DNA of 64,000 nucleotides. Source: Flavobacterium sp. LC2016-13 (GTDB taxonomy: Bacteria; Bacteroidota; Bacteroidia; Flavobacteriales; Flavobacteriaceae). Position numbers and translations under genes: made by a program. The notes below the pieces were generated by a model, which saw only the letters and a program-made list of their open reading frames with translations, did not search any database and was not told the DNA's origin. Positions within the stretch are counted from its first letter, which is position 1. Each line of letters starts with the position of its first letter. Shown piece by piece: positions 58,043-64,000 of the stretch. The stretch covers positions 186,001 to 250,000 of the forward strand of contig NZ_WMDQ01000009.1 of assembly GCF_009707955.1 (NCBI RefSeq), written 5' to 3'.

Positions 58043-59443
58043 TTAAATTTTTTCCGCCATTTCAAGGGCTGTATTCAACGCTCTTAATTTATTATAAACT
58101 TCCTGCATTTCACTTTCTTCGTCTGAACTTGCAACGATTCCGGCACCGGCCTGGCAATGAAGTTGGTGATTTTTGCTCAGGAAAGTTCGAATCATAATCG
58201 CATGATTAAAATTTCCATCAAAATCCATAAAACCAATTGCTCCGCCATAAAAATTACGATTTGTTTTTTCGTAATCTTCGATCAATTGCATCGCTCTGTG
58301 TTTTGGTGCACCGCTTAAAGTTCCCGCAGGAAAAGTATCGGCAACAACCTGCATCGTTGTTGCTTTTTCGTGTAAATGACCTGTAACTTTAGAAACTAAG
58401 TGAATTACGTGCGAGAAAAACTGAACTTCTCTGTATTTTTCTACGTTTACATCGTGACCATTTCGGCTTAAATCATTTCTGGCCAAATCGACAAGCATTA
58501 CGTGTTCGCTGTTTTCTTTTTTATCTTCTGAAAGTTCTTTGGCTAAAAGCGCATCACGTTCGTCATTTCCCGTTCTTTTAAAAGTTCCTGCGATTGGGTG
58601 AATTTCGGCTTTTCTGTTTTTTACGATAATTTGTGCTTCGGGCGAAGACCCAAATATTTTGAAATCTCCATAATCAAAAAAGAATAGGTAAGGAGATGGA
58701 TTAATACTTCGTAAAGCTCTGTAAACATTAAATTCGTCACCTTTGAAACCTTGTGTGAAACGACGCGATAAAACCAATTGAAAAACGTCTCCGCGGAAAC
58801 AATGTTTTTTGGCTAAAGCCACATTGTGTTTGAATTCGTCATCGGTTAAGTTAGAAAAACCTTCACCTTCTTTAGTGAATTTATACGAAGCAATATTTCT
58901 GGATTGTAATAATTGTTCGATTTCAGAAATGTTGTTTCTTCCGTCAAGACTATGACAGAAAATATATGCTTCGTTTTTAAAGTGATTGATAGCGATTATG
59001 TTTTGATAAACCGTATAAAATACATCCGGAATTGAAGTTGCATTGTCTTTTTTGGCAATTGAAACTTTCTCGAAATAACGAACAGCATCGTAAGATATGT
59101 ATCCGAATAAACCATTATTAATGAATTTGAAATCGTTTTTCTCAGACTTAAACTGACTCGAAAATTCCTGAATTACTTCCGGAATATTGGTTGAAGCATC
59201 AATTGAAATTTTTTCTGTTGTTCCGTCAGGGAAAGTCTTAGAAATAGTTTCGTTTTCGATTTTAATCGTCGCAATCGGATTGCAGCAGATGTAGGAGAAA
59301 CTGTTGTCATTTCCGTGATAATCACTACTTTCAAGTAATAAACTATTTGGAAATTTATCTCTAATTTTAAAATAAATACTTACCGGCGTGATAGTATCTG
59401 CCAGAATTTGTTTGTAGTGTGTGTTGAGTATAAAAGGTTTCAA
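58043..59443 (-). CDS. trpE: Anthranilate synthase component I
   Basis: 466 aa. It makes anthranilate from chorismate with ammonia from TrpG. The tryptophan feedback site is present (LLESSDYHG, about 35-43). The C-terminal chorismate domain has FSHVIHLVSKVTG, PAGTLSGAPKHRAMQLI, GAIGFMDFDGNFNHAIMIRT and QAGAGIVASSDEESEMQEVY. The only start that gives the full N-terminus is TTG at 59443: going upstream in frame there is a stop codon (TAA) six codons before and no ATG or GTG. It is the first structural gene of the trp operon, downstream of an attenuator. Confidence 0.96.
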   Translation of the reverse strand: MKPFILNTHYKQILADTITPVSIYFKIRDKFPNSLLLESSDYHGNDNSFSYICCNPIATIKIENETISKTFPDGTTEKISIDASTNIPEVIQEFSSQFKSEKNDFKFINNGLFGYISYDAVRYFEKVSIAKKDNATSIPDVFYTVYQNIIAINHFKNEAYIFCHSLDGRNNISEIEQLLQSRNIASYKFTKEGEGFSNLTDDEFKHNVALAKKHCFRGDVFQLVLSRRFTQGFKGDEFNVYRALRSINPSPYLFFFDYGDFKIFGSSPEAQIIVKNRKAEIHPIAGTFKRTGNDERDALLAKELSEDKKENSEHVMLVDLARNDLSRNGHDVNVEKYREVQFFSHVIHLVSKVTGHLHEKATTMQVVADTFPAGTLSGAPKHRAMQLIEDYEKTNRNFYGGAIGFMDFDGNFNHAIMIRTFLSKNHQLHCQAGAGIVASSDEESEMQEVYNKLRALNTALEMAEKI

Positions 59444-59492
59444 AGTATTCGTTTTTTAGTTTTTAATATATTTTTTGTATTTCAATTTTAGA

Positions 59493-59528
59493 CCAAAAAA
59501 AAAGGCTTGTCGTGATGACAAGCCTTTT
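59493..59528 (-). terminator. trp attenuator terminator
   Basis: On the minus strand a perfect 12-bp stem (AAAAGGCTTGTC / GACAAGCCTTTT) with a 5-nt loop, followed by nine T's. It lies between the leader peptide and trpE. The loop and 3' arm contain TCACGAC, complementary to GTCGTGA at the end of the leader peptide (59566-59572), which could form an alternative pairing that prevents the terminator. Confidence 0.9.
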
Positions 59529-59565
59529 ATATTTATAGTTTTGAAAATACCATAGGAAGCTTAGT

Positions 59566-59622
59566 TCACGACGTTTGACGTAAATTGTTCCACCACCAAG
59601 TATTGTTCATTATTGTTTTCAT
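59566..59622 (-). CDS. trpL: trp operon leader peptide (three Trp codons)
   Basis: An 18-codon frame starting ATG at 59622 and ending TGA at 59566-59568: MKTIMNNTWWWNNLRQTS. Three consecutive TGG codons occupy 59590-59598, a combination not expected by chance in so short a frame. It lies 18 bp after a TAnnTTTG box and upstream of a strong terminator. When tryptophyl-tRNA is scarce, a ribosome stalling on these codons would free the following RNA for antitermination; when it is plentiful, the ribosome reaches the stop codon and the terminator forms. Too short for routine gene calling. Confidence 0.9.
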   Translation of the reverse strand: MKTIMNNTWWWNNLRQTS

Positions 59623-59639
59623 ATCTTATTTTGATGTGA

Positions 59640-59647
59640 CAAAGATA
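59640..59647 (-). promoter_or_regulatory. Predicted -7 box of the trp operon
   Basis: The minus strand reads TATCTTTG, matching TAnnTTTG, 18 bp before the leader-peptide ATG. No clear TTG lies upstream. The remaining bases from 59648 to 59743 hold nothing else I can recognise. Confidence 0.6.
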
Positions 59648-59743
59648 TAAATGTAATTTGGATTAGAATACATAATATCTCAAAAAAAATTTTTATAATT
59701 TCTGAAATTTGTTAAATTTTAAAAGTTAAAACCTTTTAAAACC

Positions 59744-61021
59744 TTAATTTCCAATTGCAATCGTATTGTTTAAGTTCGTTCTAAAATCAGGACTCGCTTT
59801 GATATTTGGCGATGCAAACAATTCGATATTTTTAATTTTAGTATAACTAATGTCTGATCCCGGTTTATTATAATAGGCTTGAATTGTTGAATCATTGCTT
59901 GAAGATTCACTTGTAATTCCACCATTACAATTATTAACGATCAAATTTCTTAAGGTTATTTTAGATAGATTTTCCTGTTCACTTCCTATGTTTTGTTCTA
60001 ATAACGTAAAAGGAGAAAAACCTGAAATTATACTATTGGTCAGGTTAAAAAAAGTATTTTCTCTAATGTGAACAGCCTCTTTTACAAGACCTTGATTGTT
60101 TTCTTCTAAGTTAACCAAAGTAATGTTGTTGGCATTTATTTTGGTCAGCTTTTTAGACATATCAGTATTTTCAATTTTATCATAAGAATCTACCTCGAAA
60201 CATCTTGAACCTGAAATGTCTGATGAAAAAGGATGACGAATCGCAATACTATTGCTTATATTGATTTGCGCTCCTTGTGTAAAATCGAAATCATCATCTG
60301 TAGTTCTGTATGAAATTAAGTTAGTCATATTTAGATCTCCACCATAACATTCGAATGAATCGTCGTTTGAAAAACTTATCTGAATATTATTTAAAACTGT
60401 TTTTCTTCCAACACCTGCTAATGAAAGTCCGTTTAATTCTTTTAATGAGCTTAATTTTCTACCGGCATATTCAATTCTCGCATATTTTAAAATACCTGAA
60501 TTATCTTCGGCGTCCTGACCTCCATAATGATTTAATGCAGCATCTAAATCAAAAGGAAGAGTGTGCACACCTCCAAGATTATTGATAGGAGCTTTTCCCA
60601 TAATAATTATTCCACCCCAGTCTCCCGGTTTTCTGTCTGCTTTTTCTTTATTTGAAGTAAAAATAATCGGATCAGTTTCTAAACCTTCAGCAATAATTTT
60701 TGAACCATTTGTAATAACAAGAGTTCCACAAGTTTTGTCATCACCACGAATTACAGTTCCCGGCTCAATTGAAAGAACAGCATTATTGGTTACATATACC
60801 ACACCAACTAATTGATAAGTATTACGTTTTAATAATTTAGTGTCTTTATCAATCGTTCCTGCAATTATATTTGAGGCTTCGTTATATTCTGTAGTTGAAG
60901 GTTTAAAATTGGTCCAGTTTGCTAACCAGTTCGTGCTGCCAATTATTCCCTTTGGTTGTTGCGCCTGAAGAAGAAAAGTACTTAAAAGGCCTAGAATTGC
61001 AATGCTAATTTTTGTTTTCAT
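59744..61021 (-). CDS. Exported right-handed beta-helix-like protein
   Basis: 425 aa from the ATG at 61021. An in-frame ATG at 61081 lies upstream of the predicted promoter and would hide the signal peptide, so it is rejected. The signal is MKTKISIAILGLLSTFLLQA. The body reads as stacked short strands: NNAVLSIEPGTVIRGDD, ITNGSKIIAEGLETDPIIFT, GDWGGIIIMGKAPIN, LKYARIEYAG, LNNIQISFSNDDSFECYGG. Bacteroidota proteins of this sort are common surface or secreted proteins; no sorting domain is visible at its C-terminus. Function unknown. Confidence 0.75.
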   Translation of the reverse strand: MKTKISIAILGLLSTFLLQAQQPKGIIGSTNWLANWTNFKPSTTEYNEASNIIAGTIDKDTKLLKRNTYQLVGVVYVTNNAVLSIEPGTVIRGDDKTCGTLVITNGSKIIAEGLETDPIIFTSNKEKADRKPGDWGGIIIMGKAPINNLGGVHTLPFDLDAALNHYGGQDAEDNSGILKYARIEYAGRKLSSLKELNGLSLAGVGRKTVLNNIQISFSNDDSFECYGGDLNMTNLISYRTTDDDFDFTQGAQINISNSIAIRHPFSSDISGSRCFEVDSYDKIENTDMSKKLTKINANNITLVNLEENNQGLVKEAVHIRENTFFNLTNSIISGFSPFTLLEQNIGSEQENLSKITLRNLIVNNCNGGITSESSSNDSTIQAYYNKPGSDISYTKIKNIELFASPNIKASPDFRTNLNNTIAIGN

Positions 61022-61065
61022 AACTATGATTTTCATTTCTAGTTTTTGATATTTTTTAATAAGCT

Positions 61066-61073
61066 CAAAATTA
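61066..61073 (-). promoter_or_regulatory. Predicted -7 box of the beta-helix protein gene
   Basis: The minus strand reads TAATTTTG, matching TAnnTTTG, with a TTG (61090-61092) 16 bp upstream. It places the transcription start near 61059, after the rejected start codon at 61081. Confidence 0.55.
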
Positions 61074-61165
61074 GAAGGCACATGTTAATCAAACCATGAT
61101 ATGATATTACGAAAGTGTTACCTTAAGGTTAATAACATCAAATTTTTGTAAATACTTTAAAAAAG

Positions 61166-61197
61166 AAACCCCAATAGATAAAACTATTGGGGTTTCT
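61166..61197 (-). terminator. Intrinsic terminator after the YceI gene
   Basis: A perfect 13-bp stem (GAAACCCCAATAG / CTATTGGGGTTTC) with a 6-nt loop; on the minus strand it ends in a T-run. It closes the MarR-nitroreductase-YceI operon. Confidence 0.9.
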
Positions 61198-61227
61198 TCA
61201 ATATAATGAATTAGTAAATGTGAAATA

Positions 61228-61794
61228 TTAGAATTTCAAAGATACAGCTAAATCAAATTCGTCATTGATAGTTTTGTCACCTAAACCTTCAAAGAAATTT
61301 CCTGAACCGTATTTAATATCATATTTAGTTCTGTCAACTTTGAAAGCAGTTGTAGCAGTATTTCCAGCTACAGTAATGTCAAAAGTTACTGGTTTAGTAA
61401 TTCCTTTGATAGTTAAATCAGCAGTTACTGTATAAACATCAGTTGCTTTAGCTCCGATAGTTTTGAAAACTAATTTTGCAGTTGGGAATTTATCAGTTCC
61501 AAAGAAATCATCAGCTTTTAAGTGACCATTTAATTTACCTTGGTATTCTCCAGTTAAATCTGTAGAAGTTAATGAAGTCATGTCAACAGTAAAGCTACCA
61601 CCAACTAATTTTTTTCCTTTGAAAACTACAGCACCTTCTTTAAAGTTTACAGTTCCAGAGTGTTCTCCAGTTACTTTTTTACCTACCCATTTGATAGTAG
61701 ATGCTTTTGCGTCGATTTTTTTAGTTTGTGCGTTTACTGAAACGCTAGCCACTGCTACGAATAATGCTATTGCAATTGTTTTTAAATTTTTCAT
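61228..61794 (-). CDS. YceI-family periplasmic protein
   Basis: 188 aa. A signal peptide ends VNAQ; the rest is the YceI lipocalin-like barrel, with KASTIKWVGKKVTGEHSGTV, FTVDMTSLTSTD, LKADDFFGTDKFPTAKLVF and DLTIKGITKPVTFDI. YceI proteins bind long polyisoprenoid or amide lipids in the periplasm. It lies 31 bp after the nitroreductase gene and is the last gene of the MarR operon. Confidence 0.94.
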   Translation of the reverse strand: MKNLKTIAIALFVAVASVSVNAQTKKIDAKASTIKWVGKKVTGEHSGTVNFKEGAVVFKGKKLVGGSFTVDMTSLTSTDLTGEYQGKLNGHLKADDFFGTDKFPTAKLVFKTIGAKATDVYTVTADLTIKGITKPVTFDITVAGNTATTAFKVDRTKYDIKYGSGNFFEGLGDKTINDEFDLAVSLKF

Positions 61795-61825
61795 GTTGTT
61801 TAAATTGATTTTAGATTAATAATAA

Positions 61826-62458
61826 TTATATAGTGATAAATAATTCTTCGTGAGATTTTCTAACTTTTTTATGATGTTGAGATTCATCTTCATCATGTCT
61901 GTAACCTACAGCAGCAATTACTGTAGCACTTAGGCCAAGTTTGTCAAAACCTAAGATTTTATTAAATTCTGCCGCATTAAAACCTTCCATTGGAGTAGCA
62001 TCGATTTTTAATTCAGAAGCAGCAGCCAATAAAGTTCCCAAAGCAATATAAGTTTGTTTTGCAGTCCAGGTATTTTTTGCGTCATCAGATAAGTTTGCAA
62101 CTGTACCTTTCATCATATCGCTAAATCCAGCCAAAGCATCAGCAGGAACTCCTCTTGTTTCGCTGATATTTTTGATATAATTATCAACAGAATGTGCTCC
62201 AAGATTTACATCGTTTGCAAATACGAAAATTTGAGAAGCGTCTGTAAGTTGGGTTTGTCCGTAAGCTGCTGCTTTTAATTGCTCTCTTATTTCCGGATTT
62301 TCTACAATAACAACTCTGTATGGTTGTAATCCGTATGAAGAAGCACTTAATCTAACAGCTTCTTTTAATGTATTTAAATCTGCTGAAGAAACTTTTTTTG
62401 ATGCATCATATTTTTTAGTTGCATATCTCCAGTTTAAATTGTTTAATAATGTACTCAT
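61826..62458 (-). CDS. NAD(P)H-dependent nitroreductase (NfsB-like)
   Basis: 210 aa. The FMN-binding start WRYATKKYDASKK and SASSYGLQPYRVVIVENP are typical of NfsB/oxygen-insensitive nitroreductases, as is the C-terminal KVRKSHEELFITI. It reduces nitro compounds or quinones with two-electron transfer from NAD(P)H. It lies 11 bp after the MarR gene, so it is probably induced when that repressor binds a quinone- or phenol-like inducer. Confidence 0.93.
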   Translation of the reverse strand: MSTLLNNLNWRYATKKYDASKKVSSADLNTLKEAVRLSASSYGLQPYRVVIVENPEIREQLKAAAYGQTQLTDASQIFVFANDVNLGAHSVDNYIKNISETRGVPADALAGFSDMMKGTVANLSDDAKNTWTAKQTYIALGTLLAAASELKIDATPMEGFNAAEFNKILGFDKLGLSATVIAAVGYRHDEDESQHHKKVRKSHEELFITI

Positions 62459-62469
62459 AAATGTTACTT

Positions 62470-62925
62470 TTATTGGGTTCTGTATTTCTCTAATAATTGA
62501 TTTAATAATTCTAATTCTTCCTGGCTTATATTCCGTGCAAACACATGTTCATGTTCGTCTACCTTCGGATCTAAATCTTTTAAAACATCCAAACCTTTTT
62601 GGGTTATCGCAACTTCAATTTTTCGTCTGTTTCCCGGGCAAACATTTCTTGTAACATAATCTTTCAGTAATAGTTTGTCTACTAATCGGGTTGTGTTGCT
62701 TGTTTTAGCCAGCATGCGTTCCTGTATCATACACATATTAGCAGGATTTCCTTTTTGTCCCCTTAATATGCGCAGCACATTATATTGTTCTCCGGATAAA
62801 TCATACGGTCTTATCAACTCGTTGAAATGATCCTGAATCACATTTTGTGTGTACATGATATTCAGAATAACTTTTTTCGCATTATCCATCTTAACTGTAC
62901 TTTTTATAACCTCTTCGATTGTCAT
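62470..62925 (-). CDS. MarR-family transcriptional regulator
   Basis: 151 aa from the ATG at 62925. A frame start at 62991 is rejected because it precedes the predicted promoter and adds a Thr/Tyr-rich tail with no homology. The winged helix-turn-helix includes LSGEQYNVLRILRGQKGNPA, MCMIQERMLAKTSNTTRLVD and KLLLKDYVTRNVCPGNRR. Cys in NMCM and NVCPG are candidates for thiol-based sensing. It probably represses its own operon through the two palindromes over the promoter. Confidence 0.92.
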   Translation of the reverse strand: MTIEEVIKSTVKMDNAKKVILNIMYTQNVIQDHFNELIRPYDLSGEQYNVLRILRGQKGNPANMCMIQERMLAKTSNTTRLVDKLLLKDYVTRNVCPGNRRKIEVAITQKGLDVLKDLDPKVDEHEHVFARNISQEELELLNQLLEKYRTQ

Positions 62926-62940
62926 AGTTGTAAGTGTATA

Positions 62941-62956
62941 ATTTGTATATACAAAT
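62941..62956. promoter_or_regulatory. MarR operator 1
   Basis: ATTTGTATATACAAAT, a perfect 16-bp palindrome that overlaps the -7 box (TACATTTG on the minus strand at 62952-62959) and the predicted transcription start. Confidence 0.8.
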
Positions 62957-62984
62957 GTATAACTTTTGATAGTTGTATATACAA
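62952..62984 (-). promoter_or_regulatory. Predicted promoter of the MarR operon
   Basis: On the minus strand TTG (62984-62982), a 22-bp spacer and TACATTTG (62959-62952) form a complete Bacteroidota promoter. Each element lies in one of the two operator palindromes, which argues for simple repression. Confidence 0.7.
62973..62984. promoter_or_regulatory. MarR operator 2
   Basis: TTGTATATACAA, a perfect 12-bp palindrome sharing its core with operator 1. The centres are 30 bp apart, about three helical turns, so both dimers would lie on the same face of the DNA. It contains the -33 TTG of the promoter. Confidence 0.8.
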
Positions 62985-63130
62985 ATGTCATGTTAAATTT
63001 TTGTTAATACAAATAATGTGAGTTTAACCTGTAAGAAACCTATTTAAAAACGCAAATAAAAGTAGTTTATTTTATAATGTAAAATATTGATAATTTGATA
63101 TTTAACGATATTTTAAAACGAAAGTTGATT

Positions 63131-64000
63131 TTATTGAAATTCAGGCAGAAGAAATCCCTTTGATATCTTTTTGAAGTTTAAAATTTCTTTATTTACCCAA
63201 GCTTCATTATGCCCAAGCTCCTTTGCAAGTACTCTGGCTACCTTTTCTGAAGATTGAATAGCAGCTCTGGCGTCTAAAAATAACAAACGAACACGTCTTG
63301 CTAAAACATCATCTACAGTTCTTGCCATTTCATATCGAATCGCCCAAACCACTTCGGCCATAGTAAACTCGTGATCAGGATGTACTTTTTCTTTTAATTG
63401 AGAATCGTTTTGCTGCAATTCGATTATTTTAGGAATATCTACGCCATAGATATACAAATGGTTTTCTCTGTCCAAAGTTGTAGTAGCTTTATTGCCATGA
63501 ATCGCAAGATTTTCTGTAACAGAAGGTTTTTCAGGTAGTTTTCCTGTGGCAATTGCTTTATCTATAATGTCTTCGGCGATTTTTCTATACGTTGTCCATT
63601 TTCCACCTGTAATTGTTATTAAGCCCGTTTCTGAAACAATAATTTTATGACTTCTGGAAACTTCTTTGGTACTTTTTCCTTCTTCTTTTGGCGCTGCTAA
63701 AGGACGCAAACCTGCAAAAACAGACAAAACATCAGCTCGGGTTGGTTTTTTTGCTAAAAAATGCTGTGCTGTTTTTAAAACAAATTCAATTTCACTTTCT
63801 AAAGCAATAGGTTCTAAACTGTGTTTTTTAATTAAGGTATCAGTTGTACCAACAACAATTCGGTTATGCCAGGGCACAGCAAATAAAACGCGTCCATCGC
63901 TTGTTTTTGGAATCATTAAAGCATGTTCACCGGGTAAAAAAGATTTATCAAACACAAGATGAATTCCCTGGCTCGGAACAATATATTTTTTATAAACCTT
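63131..64000 (-). CDS. glpD: Glycerol-3-phosphate dehydrogenase (GlpD type), 5' end outside window
   Basis: The frame is open to the window edge, giving 289 C-terminal residues. It reads PSQGIHLVFDKSFLPGEHA, then PWHNRIVVGTTDT and GGKWTTYRKIAEDIID, the FAD-domain core of the GlpD/GlpO family, followed by the C-terminal helical domain (RYEMARTVDDVLARRVRLLF). It oxidises glycerol 3-phosphate to dihydroxyacetone phosphate and passes electrons to quinone at the inner membrane. A GTG within the frame (63955) is not the true start, because the conserved sequence continues upstream of it. Confidence 0.95.
   Translation of the reverse strand, partial: KVYKKYIVPSQGIHLVFDKSFLPGEHALMIPKTSDGRVLFAVPWHNRIVVGTTDTLIKKHSLEPIALESEIEFVLKTAQHFLAKKPTRADVLSVFAGLRPLAAPKEEGKSTKEVSRSHKIIVSETGLITITGGKWTTYRKIAEDIIDKAIATGKLPEKPSVTENLAIHGNKATTTLDRENHLYIYGVDIPKIIELQQNDSQLKEKVHPDHEFTMAEVVWAIRYEMARTVDDVLARRVRLLFLDARAAIQSSEKVARVLAKELGHNEAWVNKEILNFKKISKGFLLPEFQ

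Noticed and set aside
62926..62991. Longer N-terminus of the MarR protein
   Set aside because: It would begin upstream of the promoter and cover both operators.
1..64000. CRISPR array, prophage, rRNA operon or integrated element
   Set aside because: The repeats are irregular inverted or tandem words without equal spacers; no integrase, phage structural gene, cas gene or rRNA sequence is seen.

Overview
The window comes from a low-GC member of the Bacteroidota, most likely a Flavobacterium. The evidence is the many TAnnTTTG (-7) promoter boxes of the Bacteroidota sigma factor, a type IX secretion (T9SS) type B sorting domain, a TonB receptor with an N-terminal carboxypeptidase-like domain, a short (492 aa) archaeal-type prolyl-tRNA synthetase, 2TM-domain proteins and a Flavo-1-like structured RNA. 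I see no rRNA, prophage, transposase, integrase or CRISPR array. This is ordinary chromosome, but its intergenic spaces are unusually full of imperfect inverted repeats.

Layout: 1-4.9 kb holds a FadL-type porin (cut by the window edge), a Gly/Tyr-rich lipoprotein, proS, three tRNA-Glu genes, rpsT and a structured RNA. 4.9-9.2 kb holds a PAS histidine kinase with its receiver, then typA. 9.2-13.3 kb holds a T9SS-exported protein and an ABC exporter. 13.4-20.4 kb is a signalling-rich stretch: a protein with kinase-like motifs, a beta-propeller lipoprotein, a 1243-aa lipoprotein joining a metallophosphoesterase, a kinase-like middle and an outer-membrane barrel, and an HD-domain/Pycsar-effector-like membrane protein. 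20.5-33 kb holds a GAF protein, a TetR-controlled dehydrogenase, an Rrf2/flavoprotein pair, NdpA, a four-helix-bundle gene, HPP and ClC transporters and small enzymes. 33.4-40.5 kb runs from a TonB receptor to a LytS-type kinase, a row of 2TM proteins and a LytTR regulator. 40.6-44.5 kb holds heme A synthase, a CCA-adding-enzyme family protein and yaaA. 44.8-49.4 kb is a TetR-controlled EmrAB/TolC-type efflux operon. 50.5-59.6 kb is a complete trp operon (E-G-D-C-F-B-A) with extra genes inserted. 59.7-64 kb holds an exported beta-helix protein, a MarR-nitroreductase-YceI operon and a partial glpD.

The clearest regulatory discovery is upstream of trpE: a TAnnTTTG promoter, an 18-codon leader peptide with three consecutive Trp codons, then a strong intrinsic terminator, which is a textbook transcription attenuator. 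trpE itself starts at TTG. The trp gene junctions carry several kinds of short repeats, trpG lies between perfect 25-bp inverted repeats, and a four-helix-bundle gene sits between trpD and trpC.

The best candidates for unusual biology are the phosphoesterase/kinase-like/barrel fusion, the HD-PycTM-like fusion beside it, the five-copy 2TM array around the LytS/LytR pair, the trp attenuator, and the association of four-helix-bundle genes with intergenic repeats.
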